From contig JBOZIK010000001.1 in NCBI GenBank assembly GCA_051453625.1, positions 202,260,686 to 202,324,685 on the forward strand: a stretch of 64,000 nucleotides of DNA, in the 5' to 3' direction. Every line of letters starts with the position of its first letter. Position 1 is the first letter of the stretch. The notes below the pieces were generated by a model that saw only the letters and a list, made by a program, of their open reading frames with translations, had not been told where the DNA came from and did not search any database. Source of the stretch: Welwitschia mirabilis (lineage: Eukaryota; Gnetophyta; Gnetopsida; Welwitschiales). The translations under genes and the position numbers were made by a program. Of this stretch, positions 35,151-47,110 are shown piece by piece.

Positions 35151-35761
35151 CATTTTTCAAATGGAAAGAGACGAAGAAGAAGGAGCATGTGATTTTTGAT
35201 TTTAGTAATAAAGAATAAATTCTTTTTACATCTTAAGACTTACATTCACCAAGTACCTCAAGAATAGTAAATAGAGGAACTTATTTTAGGAAATTTCTTT
35301 CTATAAAGAAGAACTCAAGCCTTAGATTTCTAGGAGGAAGATCATCCTTTAGATGCATCCTTTCCTTTTTATCAAACCTTACATTATCTTACTTGCTTAG
35401 CCTAGGGAAAAGACCTTATAGAATTCACTATTCCCACAGCTAAGATCTACCTTACCTTTCCTAGTGTATGAAGAGGATAACCAATGGGATACTTTCTTTT
35501 CAAGGGAATTCTCTCTTCTCTTTATTTTTTACCTTTTCTTTTTTTCTTATTTTATCTACTTTTGTTTTATTAGCAAACACATTAGGCATTACCCATTACC
35601 CTATTCCTATTCCTTGGTTGTTTTGTACCTTGAGGGAAATCATCCATGTACACCTAATTTATAACCACCATCTAAAATAAGTCTAGGATCTCACCTTGAA
35701 AAGCAAGCTATGGTCTCTCGTCTCAGCCTAGGGAAGATGATCTACATTAATACATCTTATC

Positions 35762-35773
35762 TGGTATTAAAAG
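35762..35773 (+). other. initiator-Met-type primer-binding site of E3
   Basis: TGGTATTAAAAG compares with TGGTATCAGAGC. The first eight bases differ only by a C-to-T, and two further differences are G-to-A. It lies nine bases after the LTR end. Confidence 0.55.
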
Positions 35774-36229
35774 AAGGGTAAAAATAGTTTCATTGGCTCA
35801 ATACTATTAGACACATTCTAAAATGTGTCCACAAATTATGAAGAAGGTAGTGTAAGAATCCTCATTACCTTTCTCCTTTTCCTTTACGAAATCCTATTTT
35901 GAACATTTTTCTTTAGAATCCTCCCCTTTTGACTCACCACCATCATCTTCAACTAAAGACCTTTCTTTCCACTTATCTTTTTGAACTAGCACTATCTTAT
36001 CTTCAACTAATATGCTGATGTCCAACCTATCAACTTCCTAAATTGGAATAATCCTCTCAATTTTTTTACTTTTAATCCCTTATTAGTAAAATATGATATT
36101 TTTTTAAAATCCTATAGCCCTCACTCTTTATTAGTCCTAGAAGATCATGTCACTACTTTTACTAGAGAACTCTATTTTTTGTGTATCAATCAGAAGAATG
36201 TTATTTGCTAATTATTTCTCCTGTACCTT

Positions 36230-36912
36230 AGAGGGAAAGCTTAGCTTTGGTACTTACATCTACTCCCTAATTATATCAGGTCATGAAATGAACTAACCCA
36301 ACCATTTCTTCATTACTTTGGAGGGTAGATAGGTATAGAGACATTGTATTAATATTTTAACACCATTTAAAAGAAATACATATAAACCATAAGGCCATTT
36401 AATCACCATTTTCAATTCATCTATGATTGCTTCCTCATGTAGTATAGGCCTTTTTCCTTTTAAGTTATGGTCATTTACACATGTTTTTTCTTAAAACAAA
36501 TGCCTAACCTTAAAACTATATAAGATCTAATAAATGAGATCATCCACCTATAGAAACTTATTCAATGACCCTCTACATTCATTTAAATCCCACTCATTTC
36601 AATCCCATCATTTCACCATCATCACACATCAGACCTTTTTTTATCATAAACCCGTTCCACTTTGCTAAGTTGAAAACTTCATAATCTCCTCAACTTATAT
36701 CCTTTATCATGTTCATGGAATCTCCATCCTTCTTAATTCTTATACCTATACTTATTTCATAATTTTATTATTCCCAAAATCCATCCCTGTCACATTCGTT
36801 TTAAATCCTATTCCTTAGTCTTAGAATATTTTTGTTACGTAGATGAATATGTCTTTCACCTTAAAGACTAAAAAAGAGATTGAAGCACTTAGATGCATGT
36901 TGAAAAAACTTA
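36230..36912 (+). pseudogene. E3 gag, 5' part (decayed, split by E2)
   Basis: The plus-strand reading includes YSLPNYIRS*NELTQPFLHYFGG, then NTI*KKYI and FNHHFQFIYDCF. This is the retrotransposon gag pattern of W-x-SLP-x-SW-x-EL...F...FG followed by a FN-x-RF segment. The frame ends in a helical KKEIEALRCMLKKL just before E2 starts at 36,913. It continues after E2 at 49,669 as NELSQNMEQLK, with no loss of frame. Most stops are TAG/TAA at Gln or Trp positions. Confidence 0.65.
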
Positions 36913-37285
36913 TGTTAACATGTAAAAGTTGATATTACAATAAAGTTTAATAACCAATTAATCTTATGAAAGACATTAATATCATCGGTTTCATCATAAA
37001 AACGTGTCTTCTATGGATTTTCATATTAATTGTGAACTTAACTATTTTCCATAACATTTTTAGATTTCTTAAGATTAATTGAAGGACATCACTTAATCTC
37101 ATGAGCATCAGAGCTAAAACATTGGTGTCGCAGTCTAAGACCATTGTCACTACTAGTCTTTCTACATGGATTACCTTCAAAGTCATGTTTCTATCTTGTC
37201 ATTGGAAATTGAATAAAATGAAGTTATGAGCTCGATCCAATCCACATCATAAATCAATTACATTCTTGATTATATGTGGCAGTGA

Positions 37286-39322
37286 TGTCATGCCTAGATT
37301 TTTAAAGGTCTAAATATTTAGTTAATTAGTTAAGCAGAAAGTAAATTAAAATAAATTTATTATTATGAAGTCCACTAAGCTAATTTTATTATTATATTAT
37401 TTATTTATTCTTTATTAATTTTCTTACTATTAAGATGTAATTTCTTTGAGAAAATTTGTTGCGCTACAATTATTAATTTAAGTGCTTTCTTTCTTGTAAT
37501 AACCATAATTAATAATATTATTTTTATAGCAATTTCTTGGTTATTTAATTATAATATTTAGTGGCCAATTAGTGGTTAAATTAGTGGCTTAATTAGTGGT
37601 TGTATTAATATTATTTTCTTTTTTGTATACTATTTCATTTAAACAACATGATTAGTATGTTTTCTTTAATAGCTAACTAATAGGCTCACATTTATTGTTT
37701 TTATTGATTTTTCTTGTGTAATAATTGTAATTAATGCTTTAGCTTTATTCATATGATTACTTATTTTAGAAAATACTAATGAGTTATGAATTTGTAATTA
37801 TTGTAATAAATGAAGATACTTAACCTCTAGATTTATTTTATTCTTCCTTATTTCTAATAAATGTCAAATAATATTTGAATTATGACTACTATCATGTTTA
37901 TGGAATATCTTATTATCGCTGTTAATGCCTCATTTACTATTTATTATTTATGGCACAAATCATTATTATTTATTATCCCCAGTGGCCAAGTATGAAGTGG
38001 AAAGGAAAGTAGAATAAAAGCTATTTTATAAAGATACTAGTAGCTTGTGTGACTCTTAAAATTTAACATGTCTTTTGCATTCTTATAAATAGGAGTCTTT
38101 TCTTAGGTTTAATTCTTGGAAAAACCCTATAAACTTGAACTTCCTTATGGAGATCTATCTTGGAGTCTCAAAGCTCAAGGAATAGCATTTTTGAAGCTGG
38201 TAAATCTAATTTTTAAAGTTTAGGTATGATATCAAGAAATTATTGCATCTTTTATATGGTTTCATGAATTTTTCTTGCTTGATCTTGTAATTCTCTTCTT
38301 AATCATGTAATATCTTGGCTATAAATATAATTTTATGTCTAAAATAAAATTTGGTAAGTGACCAAATTATGTGGGTTTAAGGACTAAGCCATCTAAAGAG
38401 CTCACATTGGGCATCAGAGTGAACTGTTAGAGTAAACAGGGTCATTAGAGTATGTTTGTGGCACATCTAGTTGTGCATGGTAGAATGCATGTCTATGTAG
38501 CTTTAGAGAGATTTATCCCATATAAAAGCTTTCTATTGGCTATAAAAATGAACCTTTAGATAAATGGAAATTTTGACAACCTTCTGACAGTGCATTCTTG
38601 GATTACTAAAACTTCAGTAGTGCATCTTAGATCATTAAAACTTGAAATACTATTATATGTTACTTATGGATTCCAAAGTCTTATTATTGTATCTACATAC
38701 TCTAGTGTTGGATCTATCTCATATGTAATGTCTCACATCATGCCTTGGTAATATCTTTTAGGGTTGGATTATATTTCTTTCCACCCTTTACTACTTAGAC
38801 CATACTAGGGACTATGATGATTTCACAATTCTCATATCATACTTTTTGTGCAAGTTTAAATGCTGGAATGATATCTAGTTATTGAGAAAGAAATGCTTAT
38901 TATTATTCAATTAAGATAACTTTATTATTTATTTTATGCTTGATGTAGTTGCAGTTATAACATGTGAAAGTGTACTATTATTACAAGGTTTTTATGAATG
39001 TTATGTAAACATTATAAGTCTCCTATTAGCCTTTGAAAGTATTTTAAATTAACTTGTTTCTTCATCATGTTGTTATCATTATTGTAATTATCAGTCTATA
39101 ATTATGTTTTGATATAGATTGATATTTTTTTAAACATGATAAATTTTAATTAGTACATAGTCATGATGAGAAATGTTAAGGATTTTACATTTTGGCAATT
39201 TAGTAACATTTGAATTTTTAGGGTTAAAAAAGTAAACTTTATTTTTAGGGTTAAAAAAGTAAACTTTACATTTTGGTATCAAAGTAAGATAAAATTTTAG
39301 AATGTAAAAATAGGACATTATA
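37286..39322 (+). mobile_element. S1: LTR-like insertion in the E2 5' LTR
   Basis: The insertion is defined by comparison with the uninterrupted 3' LTR, where CAGTGGTGATGAGG near 48,703-48,716 is continuous. It starts TGTCATGCCTAG, a common start of plant LTRs, has a TATA box (TATAAATA, 38,084-38,091), and reaches ...TTTACA at 39,270. A Met-type primer site follows, then only ~37 bp ending GGACATTATA. It thus looks like an LTR plus primer site with the rest of the element deleted. A perfect 27-bp tandem duplication lies at 39,214-39,267. The start and primer type suggest a gypsy (possibly chromovirus) origin, but no coding sequence remains. Confidence 0.7.
39274..39285 (+). other. initiator-Met-type primer-binding site in S1
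   Basis: TGGTATCAAAGT differs from TGGTATCAGAGC by one G-to-A and one C-to-T. It lies three bases after ...TTACA, the expected LTR end. Confidence 0.65.
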
Positions 39323-39563
39323 GGTGATGATAAGGATTATTAGAGTGACATTTTGCAGGGCTAATGAGCATGACAATAGGACACATGGCATAGTCAGTGA
39401 TTGGTAGTAGCTGCAGCACTCCAGAGTCAAGTGTTGGCATTGTCATAAGCATCTTTACTAACTGGAAAAGAAAATAAACTATTCCACCTAATGCAGTTAT
39501 GCAACCATCCATTTAACACTATAAGCCAAGAGATTATAACCACTCATCACCTCCATCTCTCCT

Positions 39564-39571
39564 TATAAAAA
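39564..39571 (+). promoter_or_regulatory. TATA box of the E2 5' LTR
   Basis: CCTTATAAAAACTCC corresponds to TTACTATAAAAGGACC at 48,939-48,954 in the 3' LTR. Its place in the second half of the LTR fits a promoter driving element RNA. Confidence 0.55.
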
Positions 39572-40310
39572 CTCCTCGAACCCTTCACTGTATTATCTTT
39601 AGCTTTGAAAATTGTAGAATGTTGAAGCATCAACTTGTGATGGATTTCTAAGCAACTCTTTGAGGGAGTGAGCTAGTCTTCAAGGATTACTAAGAAGTTA
39701 TTCCTACTTATTTCTTCTTTTACTATAAAAATTTGTTCTTTTTTGTAATGCAATTATTTTTCTTTGATTTCAATTCATGAGTAATATTATAATCAGAATG
39801 CATAGATAACTACTTTAATCATCAAGTTTATTTTAGTTGTGTAAATTTATTTTAATCACTTAATCTAAGTCTTTTAATTTTATAGATCTTGAGTACTTTA
39901 GAAGTCCTTACTTTCTATCATTATTTTAAGACTAAAGTATTAATAAGATTCACCATTTATCATATGGTGAATGATATTATACCCCATGATTTGGATAAAA
40001 GTACTTAATTGTTTTAAGTGTTTTGTAAGAAGGCAATTAAGCAACATTGGAGTGAAGGATTGTTTAGGATGAGTCAGTGATACCTTAAAGCTAGTTTTCT
40101 TTCCTTTTTTCGCATGATGAAGTTCAATTTAAAACCATAAGCATCATTTCCTTTTTTCTTTTCTTTTCTTTATTTTTTTTAATTATAACTTACATTAAGC
40201 ATAAGTTTGTATAATTATGAACTTAAATCTATGTTATGCATGAGGAAGAATGATATCTAAGTGTAAACTTAGCCTTAAATCTAGTTCATTATACTACATT
40301 AATTAGATTT

Positions 40311-40328
40311 TAGCACCATTGTTGGGGA
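40311..40328 (+). other. tRNA-Asp-type primer-binding site of E2
   Basis: TAGCACCATTGTTGGGGA matches TGGCGCCGTTGCCGGGGA at 13 of 18 positions, and all five differences are G-to-A or C-to-T. It lies 12 bases after the LTR end. Confidence 0.85.
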
Positions 40329-40999
40329 TAATGCCATAATAACAAAGAAGTACTAGTTTTTATTTTTGCAAGTCTTATGTATAGTTTTTATTTTCCAATG
40401 GTGGGTACTAGTTCTTCTTCTAGTGATACTCAAACTGGTCCTTTTTCTTTTGTTTTGTATGCTTAGCTTTCTTTCTAGTAGTTGGTATTGGTCCTTCCAG
40501 TATTATCTAAATTGGTCCAACATGTTTTAAAGTTTGATTTTTAATTTTTATTATTTTTTTTGTGTAGATGTAAAATTTTATTTTTAGGTTGCCTGTGAAG
40601 TTAAAAGCTTAAAAACTTTTAAAAAATTAATTAACTTTATGTTATATTATATGCTTTTATTTTCTTGCTAGTTTTCTTGTATTTTTCTATATTTTATTTC
40701 TACATTTTCACTATGTAAAACATTAAAATCCTTTAAAAAATTTTCTCATGATTTCAATAACATTGGACTTGATTTTATTCACATTTGATGTCTTAGTTTA
40801 ATTTTTTTCATGAGCATGTTTCTATAATCATTTTGTGATTCTTTAATAAACTTGTCTAAAAAAACTGAATTTATTCTTCGGAACTTAACTAGTATCGCCA
40901 CCTTTTCTCGCTATCGTCACTACCCTTTTATCCTAGAACATCTTAAACTTTTGTCACAATCTTTTTTGTAATCCCTAAAATCCAACTAAATAGTTTTAT
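40329..40999 (+). other. E2 leader
   Basis: This ~670-bp leader between the primer site and gag is T-rich, with two short similar segments (GGTACTAGTTCTTCTTCTAG at 40,404 and GGTATTGGTCCTTCCAGTAT near 40,484). No coding content was recognised. Confidence 0.4.
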
Positions 41000-42770
41000 C
41001 ACAACAACCATAGTAAAACATAAATGACCCACTCAATCTTCAAGATCCCTTAAATGGATCTTTATCTAACTAAAAAATAACCAATAGATTAATAGCCTAC
41101 TATTTACCAACAAGTTGTTAAAAAGTAAGTTGTTCTTCCTACTGCTACTAATCAATCTAGGAAAATCACTTATGATTAAATTCCACCACAAAGCCAAGGA
41201 ACACCATCTTGCATAGTGCCATCATCTATTAACTAGAGGCTATAATTCAAACCCTTCACAATCCAACTCTTACCTCTTTTCTATGGATTAGAGTATGAGG
41301 ATTCATGCCTCCATCTCAAATAATTTGAATGTGTCCTATCAACTATTCCTTAGTATTCTAACATTTCTGATTTACTTAGGCTTATCTTATTTCCCTTTTC
41401 TTTGAAAGAAAAGGTTAAATCCTAGTTACAGACTTTAAAACCCTTCTCCCTTACAACTTGTACAAACTTGAATAAAGATTTCATATTCAAATTATTTCTC
41501 AATTATAAGATAGATTCCCTAATAAAGAAAATCATGAATTTTGAATAGAGGGATTATCAAAGATTTTCCTATATCTTAAAATAATTTAAAGACCTTTTAT
41601 TAAAATTTTTCCAATATGGTTTTTAGCTGGGTAGGAAAATAAGTTTCTTTTATGATGGGTTGTTTATCAATAACCATCAATTAGTTGAGATGATAAGTGG
41701 AGGTAATTCTCTTAGCATGCCCCTAGTCAAGGTTTAGGAGTACTTAGAAAGTATAGCTGAAAGCTTAAAAAATTAGGTAAAACCTACTAAAATCTTAAGA
41801 TCATATCATCTAATTAGGTAAACAAGAATTTTTAAGGTCTTGAAAATTTCAAGGTGAATAATAAAAGAGATGAATTAGTAAGGAAATTAGAATCATTGAC
41901 CACCTTACCTTTACCCTTATCCATGGTCACTAAGCTTAAGTCTTTGATTTTTCACATTAATACCCATAAAATTGTCAAATGCCCCTCCATTTCTCTATTT
42001 TAAAATACAGTTAGTAAGCAAGTAAATGTGGTAGAACAATAATAGAAAAATCCTAAAAACAATCCATATTCAAACACTTACAACTCTTGTTGGTGAAACA
42101 ATCCTAATTCCTCATAGAAGTAAGATAATAACTCACAATAAAATTATTAGCCTAAAAACATAATATAATAACTTACAATAAAATTATTAGCCTAAAAACT
42201 CATTTTCCTCATCTTTTCAATTTTACCCTTCATCATCAAAACATCAAATGAATTCATTTAGCTCATTAGGAAAACCATCAAAAAGTTCATGGAATCATAA
42301 GCTCAAACAAATCAAAGACTTGAAAGAGCATATACCAACTCCAACAAACTACCACCACATCCTTTCATTGATATACCAAAGGAAAATATGGAAACTCCCT
42401 ATGAGTGTTTAACTAAATCCAAATCGAGTTAGATTTACTAAAGGGGTAGAACACCTAAAGAAACTAAGTCTATATATCTTAGGAGTGGGAAAGAGTTAAA
42501 ACATCCACTCATATAACATAACACTAAGGAAAAACAAAATCCCATAGAAAACAATGAGAAGGATAAGAATGAAAATCCATTACCCATATAAAAAGAACTC
42601 TTATCTTTTCCCCAATAACTTGGGAAGGAAAACATTAAAAAAAAAGCAATTTAAGGCTTTAAAAATTTTCAAAAAACTTAAAATAAAGACTTATGTAATA
42701 AAAAAAGGTGTATGAATGTAAAACACAAAGCCTTCTTAGCTTAACAAATAAGCGTAATTCTCCAAAACTA
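41000..42770 (+). pseudogene. E2 gag (decayed)
   Basis: The clearest part, about 41,590-41,780, reads FKDLLLKFFQYGF*LGRKISFFYDGLFINNHQLVEMISGGNS and then YLESIAE. This follows the Athila/Tat capsid pattern with FYxGL, AGG and a Y-E-x-x-E-x-IA segment. Upstream and downstream parts are weaker and full of stops and frame changes. A frame on the opposite strand (42,438-42,635) is a shadow. Confidence 0.65.
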
Positions 42771-42799
42771 ATTTTTATCAAAATATAAAAACCCTAGGT

Positions 42800-43170
42800 G
42801 TTCCATAATCACTATTACTATAGGTAATAAACAACTCAACCAAGCCTCATTGGACTCAGGAGCTAGTGTAAACTTGCCTCCCTACAAAACCTCTAAATAA
42901 CTAGGCTCAGAAGAACTTAAAGACATAAAACTCCAACTCCAATTAGTAGAAAACTCTATTAAAACACCATTACAGGATGTCATTGGAGTTAATAATAACT
43001 ACTTCCTAGTATACTTTGTGGTTTTGGACATAAAGAACTCAATGAACTAATAAGTGTCTATCATATTTAGAAGACCATTTTTAGCAACCTTAAATGCCTT
43101 AATCAATTACAAGAATAGATTAATGAAAATTTCCTTTGATAACATGACCATAAAAATAAATGTTTTTAGT
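42800..43170 (+). pseudogene. E2 aspartic protease (decayed, active-site motif kept)
   Basis: The translation reads NQASLDSGASVNLPPYKTSK, then IKLQLQLVENSIKTPL, a VDFVVLD-like YFVVLDI, and FRRPFLATLNALIN. The catalytic DSGA codons are at 42,853-42,864 and intact. The LGRPFL motif has become FRRPFL. Scattered stops (for example TAA after YKTSK) disable the frame. PR cleaves the element polyprotein; it directly precedes RT. Confidence 0.8.
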
Positions 43171-43299
43171 GCCATGAACTAGCCATCAAATCATGAAGGG
43201 GTAGAGAAAGTGGATAGGTTAGAAACTCTTTTTAAAAATCAATAATTTACTTCCCACTCTCCTAGAAATGATGACTTAGAAGAAAAATCGTATCCTATT

Positions 43300-44260
43300 A
43301 CCTAAAAAAAAATTAACCTAGAACCTAAACCATTAACTAATGATCTAAAATACACCTTCTTAGAAGATAACTCCACTCTCTTAATAGTTATAAATTCTTC
43401 CTCAGCTTCATCTTAGGAAGCTTAATTACTTAGACTCCTAAGGGAGGATAAGAAAGTAATGGGATGAACCATATTTTATATTAAAAGCTAGTATCTGCAT
43501 ACATCATATCTATTTAGAGGAAAATGCCAATTCATCAATAGAAGCCCAGAGATGAATAATCATGATCTTAATGGAGGTAGTAAAAAATGAGGTCATCAAA
43601 CTTCTCGATAACGTAATTACCTTCTCTATCTTAGATAGCAAATGGATCAGTCCAATGTAGATCATGACTAAAAAATAAGAATTAACCTTATCCCTAATGA
43701 TCATAATGAACTTATCCTTACTATATCTGCAACAACATGGAGGATGTACACTGACTATAAGAAACTAACTATTATCTTAGAAAAAGATCACTTTCCTCTA
43801 TCTTTCTTTGACCAAACCCTAGAGCAACTTGTAAGACATCTATTTTACTATTTCGTAGATGGATACTTGGCTTATAGTCAAATTAAAAATTTCTTAGAGG
43901 ATCAGAATAAAACTAATTTTACTTACCCTTATGGAATGTTTGCCTACAAACTAATGTCCTTTGATCTAAGAAATGCACCTCCCACTTTCTAATGTTGCAT
44001 AATCAGAATGTTCTTTGACTTATTAGATTTAGGTATTGAAATATTCATGGATAACTTCCTAGTTTATGGAACCTCTTTTAACTACTATTTGAATAACTTA
44101 GAATGTGTCTTTGAGTGATGTATTAAAAAACACCTTATGTTCAACTGGGAAAAATGCCACTTTATAGTTAATCAAGGCATAGTTTTTGGACATCTCATCT
44201 CTAAGAAATAAATCCAAGTAGATCCTGCTAAGATTTCTCTACTCACATATCTGCTAACTT
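43300..44260 (+). pseudogene. E2 reverse transcriptase (decayed)
   Basis: After a linker with FLEDNSTL and LREDKKVMG*TI, the RT core is open from 43,744 to 43,992: YTDYKKL, KDHFPLSFFDQ, FVDGYLAY, TYPYGMFAYKLMSF and NAPPTF. It continues past a stop with the catalytic box at 44,044-44,055, which reads FMDN, then CHFIVNQGIVFGHLISKK. The second catalytic Asp is changed to Asn by one G-to-A, which alone would inactivate the enzyme. Wording and order match Athila/Tat pol. Confidence 0.9.
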
Positions 44261-44459
44261 CTTAAAAATAAAGAGATATCAGATCTTTCTTAGGACATGT
44301 AAGATACTATAGAGATTTATCAAGGATTTCAATAAAATCTCTAAGCCATTTAATGATATTTTAAGAAAAGATACCACTTTCAATTGGACCCTCAAATGTC
44401 AACAAGCCTTTGAAAAACTCAAAGAAAAACTAACTTCCACCCTGATCATTTAACCACTG

Positions 44460-45290
44460 AATTAAAAGTTACCTTTTAAGCTTATGTATAATGCTAATGA
44501 CTACACAGTTAGGGCTATTTTAAGACAAAGGATAAACAAAAACCTAATCATGATTTATTATGCTAGTAAAACTTTAAATGAGAATTAGTTAAACTAAATT
44601 ATTATAAAAAANNNNNNNNNNNNNNNNNNNNNNNNNNNNNNNNNNNNNNNNNNNNNNNNNNNNNNNNNNNNNNNNNNNNNNNNNNNNNNNNNNNNNNNNN
44701 NNNNNNNNNNNNNNNNNNNNNNNNNNNNNNNNNNNNNNNNNNNNNNNNNNNNNNNNNNNNNNNNNNNNNNNNNNNNNNNNNNNNNNNNNNNNNNNNNNNN
44801 NNNNNNNNNNNNNNNNNNNNNNNNNNNNNNNNNNNNNNNNNNNNNNNNNNNNNNNNNNNNNNNNNNNNNNNNNNNNNNNNNNNNNNNNNNNNNNNNNNNN
44901 NNNNNNNNNNNNNNNNNNNNNNNNNNNNNNNNNNNNNNNNNNNNNNNNNNNNNNNNNNNNNNNNNNNNNNNNNNNNNNNNNNNNNNNNNNNNNNNNNNNN
45001 NNNNNNNNNNNNNNNNNNNNNNNNNNNNNNNNNNNNNNNNNNNNNTTATTATAAAAAAGGAGCTACTAGCTATAGGCTTTACCTAAGAGAAATTTAGGTA
45101 ATATCTTTTAGGATCTAAGGTATTATCTATACTAATCATTTGGCCCTTAGATATCTCTTTTTCAAGAAGGATCCAAAACTAATACTAATTAGATGGATCC
45201 TTTTTCTCTAGAAATTTGAATTGAAAATTAAAGATAAAAAGGGTTTTGATAATGTAGTTGTTAATCATCTTTTCTAATTAACTCAAAAAA
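44460..45290 (+). pseudogene. E2 RNase H (decayed, crossed by a gap)
   Basis: Before the gap the frame reads NANDYTVRAILRQRINKN and MIYYASKTLNEN. After it the same frame continues KKELLAIGFT*EKFR*YLLGSK, and a shifted frame gives the DNVVVNHLF end. These are consecutive RNase H motifs. The first Asp (DA) is Asn. The 434-N gap is probably not real; see the gap entry. Confidence 0.8.
44612..45045. other. assembly gap (434 N), probably spurious
   Basis: The 13 bases before the gap (TTATTATAAAAAA, 44,599-44,611) are repeated exactly after it (45,046-45,058). Overlapping the two copies joins RNase H in frame with the spacing seen in relatives, so little or no sequence seems to be missing. Confidence 0.85.
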
Positions 45291-45529
45291 ATATATAAAC
45301 ATTCCTTTCCATTAATTACACTTTACCAGATGAACATCTCTTTTCAATTAAGAAAGCAATTGGTTTGTGAATATTGCTAACTACTTAGTATTCAAAACCA
45401 TTCCTTCTCTCTAGCCATTAATAATAAAAATGGATTTCTAAGTCAAGTTAAGTACTTTTTTTGAAATAGCCCATATTGTTTCAAATATTGTCTAGACCAA
45501 GTCATTCATAAATGTATCCCTTAAATTAA

Positions 45530-47110
45530 AATACATGACATACTTAAATATTACCATTTTGAGGCTTGTGGGAGCCATAACTCGGCTAATAGAACTGCTA
45601 CAAAAATCCTTCAATTTTTTTTTTATTAATCATGTATTTTTAAAGACTCCAACTTTTATTATAAATTTTACAATAATTGTTAAATGTTAGGAATTCTTTC
45701 ACAAAGACAAATAATGCCTTTAAACCTCATCCTCACTATTAAACCCTTCAACATTTGAGAAATTAATTTTTAGGGTCCTTATCCATCATTCCTTATCCAT
45801 TATTAAACAGGCATCAATTCATTCTTATCTATGTTAACTATGTAACTAAATGGATTAAGACTTATGCTTGTTGAACAAATGATGTTAAAAATGTGATTAA
45901 ATTCTTTTTAAAAAAATTTAATGTGCTTTAGTTTCTCACATGTTTTAATTAGTAATGGAGGAATACACTTTTGTAACAAAATATTTAACAATCTTCTCAT
46001 CAAATGTAGGGTTATACACAAAGTTATAACACCTTACAACCCTTAAACAAGTAGCTAAGTTGAAGTTACAAATAGGGATCTAAAGAAAATATTATGAAAG
46101 GTAGTCAATTCAACACGGAAAGACTNNNNNNNNNNNNNNNNNNNNNNNNNNNNNNNNNNNNNNNNNNNNNNNNNNNNNNNNNNNNNNNNNNNNNNNNNNN
46201 NNNNNNNNNNNNNNNNNNNNNNNNNNNNNNNNNNNNNNNNNNNNNNNNNNNNNNNNNNNNNNNNNNNNNNNNNNNNNNNNNNNNNNNNNNNNNNNNNNNN
46301 NNNNNNNNNNNNNNNNNNNNNNNNNNNNNNNNNNNNNNNNNNNNNNNNNNNNNNNNNNNNNNNNNNNNNNNNNNNNNNNNNNNNNNNNNNNNNNNNNNNN
46401 NNNNNNNNNNNNNNNNNNNNNNNNNNNNNNNNNNNNNNNNNNNNNNNNNNNNNNNNNNNNNNNNNNNNNNNNNNNNNNNNNNNNNNNNNNNNNNNNNNNN
46501 NNNNNNNNNNNNNNNNNNNNNNNNNNNNNNNNNNNNNNNNNNNNNNNNNNNNNNNNNNNNNNNNNNNNNNNNNNNNNNNNNNNNNNNNNNNNNNNNNNNN
46601 NNNNNNNNNNNNNNNNNNNNNNNNNNNNNNNNNNNNNNNNNNNNNNNNNNNNNNNNNNNNNNNNNNNNNNNNNNNNNNNNNNNNNNNNNNNNNNNNNNNN
46701 NNNNNNNNNNNNNNNNNNNNNNNNNNAAAACATGAACTTAAATTTAAAGGCTATAAGGAAAAATAGGGTCATACAACTTAATAAATTAGATGAAATTAGA
46801 AATGGCTCCTATGAAAATATGTAAATAAACAAATAAAGGATGAAAAACTTCCATGATTAACATATCCATAGAAAAAATTTCAAGGAGGAAGAAGAAGTTC
46901 TACTTTATCACTCATAGTTACACCTTTTCCTAGGCAAACTAATTGCTAGATTAAAAGGATCATTCTTAATAAATAAGTTTTTTCATCATGGATTATTTCT
47001 CATAGAAAATTCTCAAAATAATCAACTATTCAAAGTCAATGGACATACCTAAAGCACTACCATTTGCCTATTCCAATGACTTATGTGTTTATGAGGCTTA
47101 CTAATCTAGG
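45530..47110 (+). pseudogene. E2 integrase (decayed, crossed by a gap)
   Basis: The plus strand reads HDILKYYHFEACG at 45,535, then RTATKILQ, MPLNLIL, a core with GINSFLSMLTM*LNGLR, ISNGGIHFCNK near 45,950 and TPYNP*TSS*VEVTNRDLKKIL near 46,030-46,090. After the gap come LNKLDEIRNGSYENM and the C-terminal part with KVLLYHS-like wording and LFKVNGHT near 47,025-47,045. The second catalytic Asp is Asn (ISNGG). About 45-50 residues are missing at the gap, roughly 150 bp, so the 601-N gap looks too long. Confidence 0.8.
46126..46726. other. assembly gap (601 N) inside INT
   Basis: The INT motifs on both sides leave room for only about 150 bp in related elements. The estimated length is probably wrong, or an insertion is hidden. 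Confidence 0.95.

Larger units (their letters stand above)
32657..35752 (+). repeat. 5' LTR of E3
   Basis: It starts TGTGATCCAACATGATCC and ends ACATTAATA nine bases before the primer site. It is very pyrimidine-rich (32,700-32,850 and 33,170-33,520), as is the 3' LTR. A TATA box lies at 35,143-35,150. The divergence between the two LTRs is high by eye, so the insertion is old. Small open frames in it (32,658-32,888; 34,027-34,212; 35,464-35,680) are not conserved as protein. Confidence 0.8.
36913..40298 (+). repeat. 5' LTR of E2, interrupted by S1
   Basis: It begins TGTTAACATGTAAAAG and ends ACTACA at 40,298. The parts 36,913-37,285 and 39,323-40,298 together match the 3' LTR from end to end. 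A TATA box, TATAAAAA, lies at 39,564-39,571, matching TATAAAAG at 48,943-48,950 in the 3' LTR. Confidence 0.9.

Noticed and set aside
36947-37186. Minus-strand frames at 36,947-37,186, 39,130-39,512, 43,510-43,704 and 50,429-50,680
   Set aside because: They are antisense shadows of LTR or pol sequence on the plus strand.
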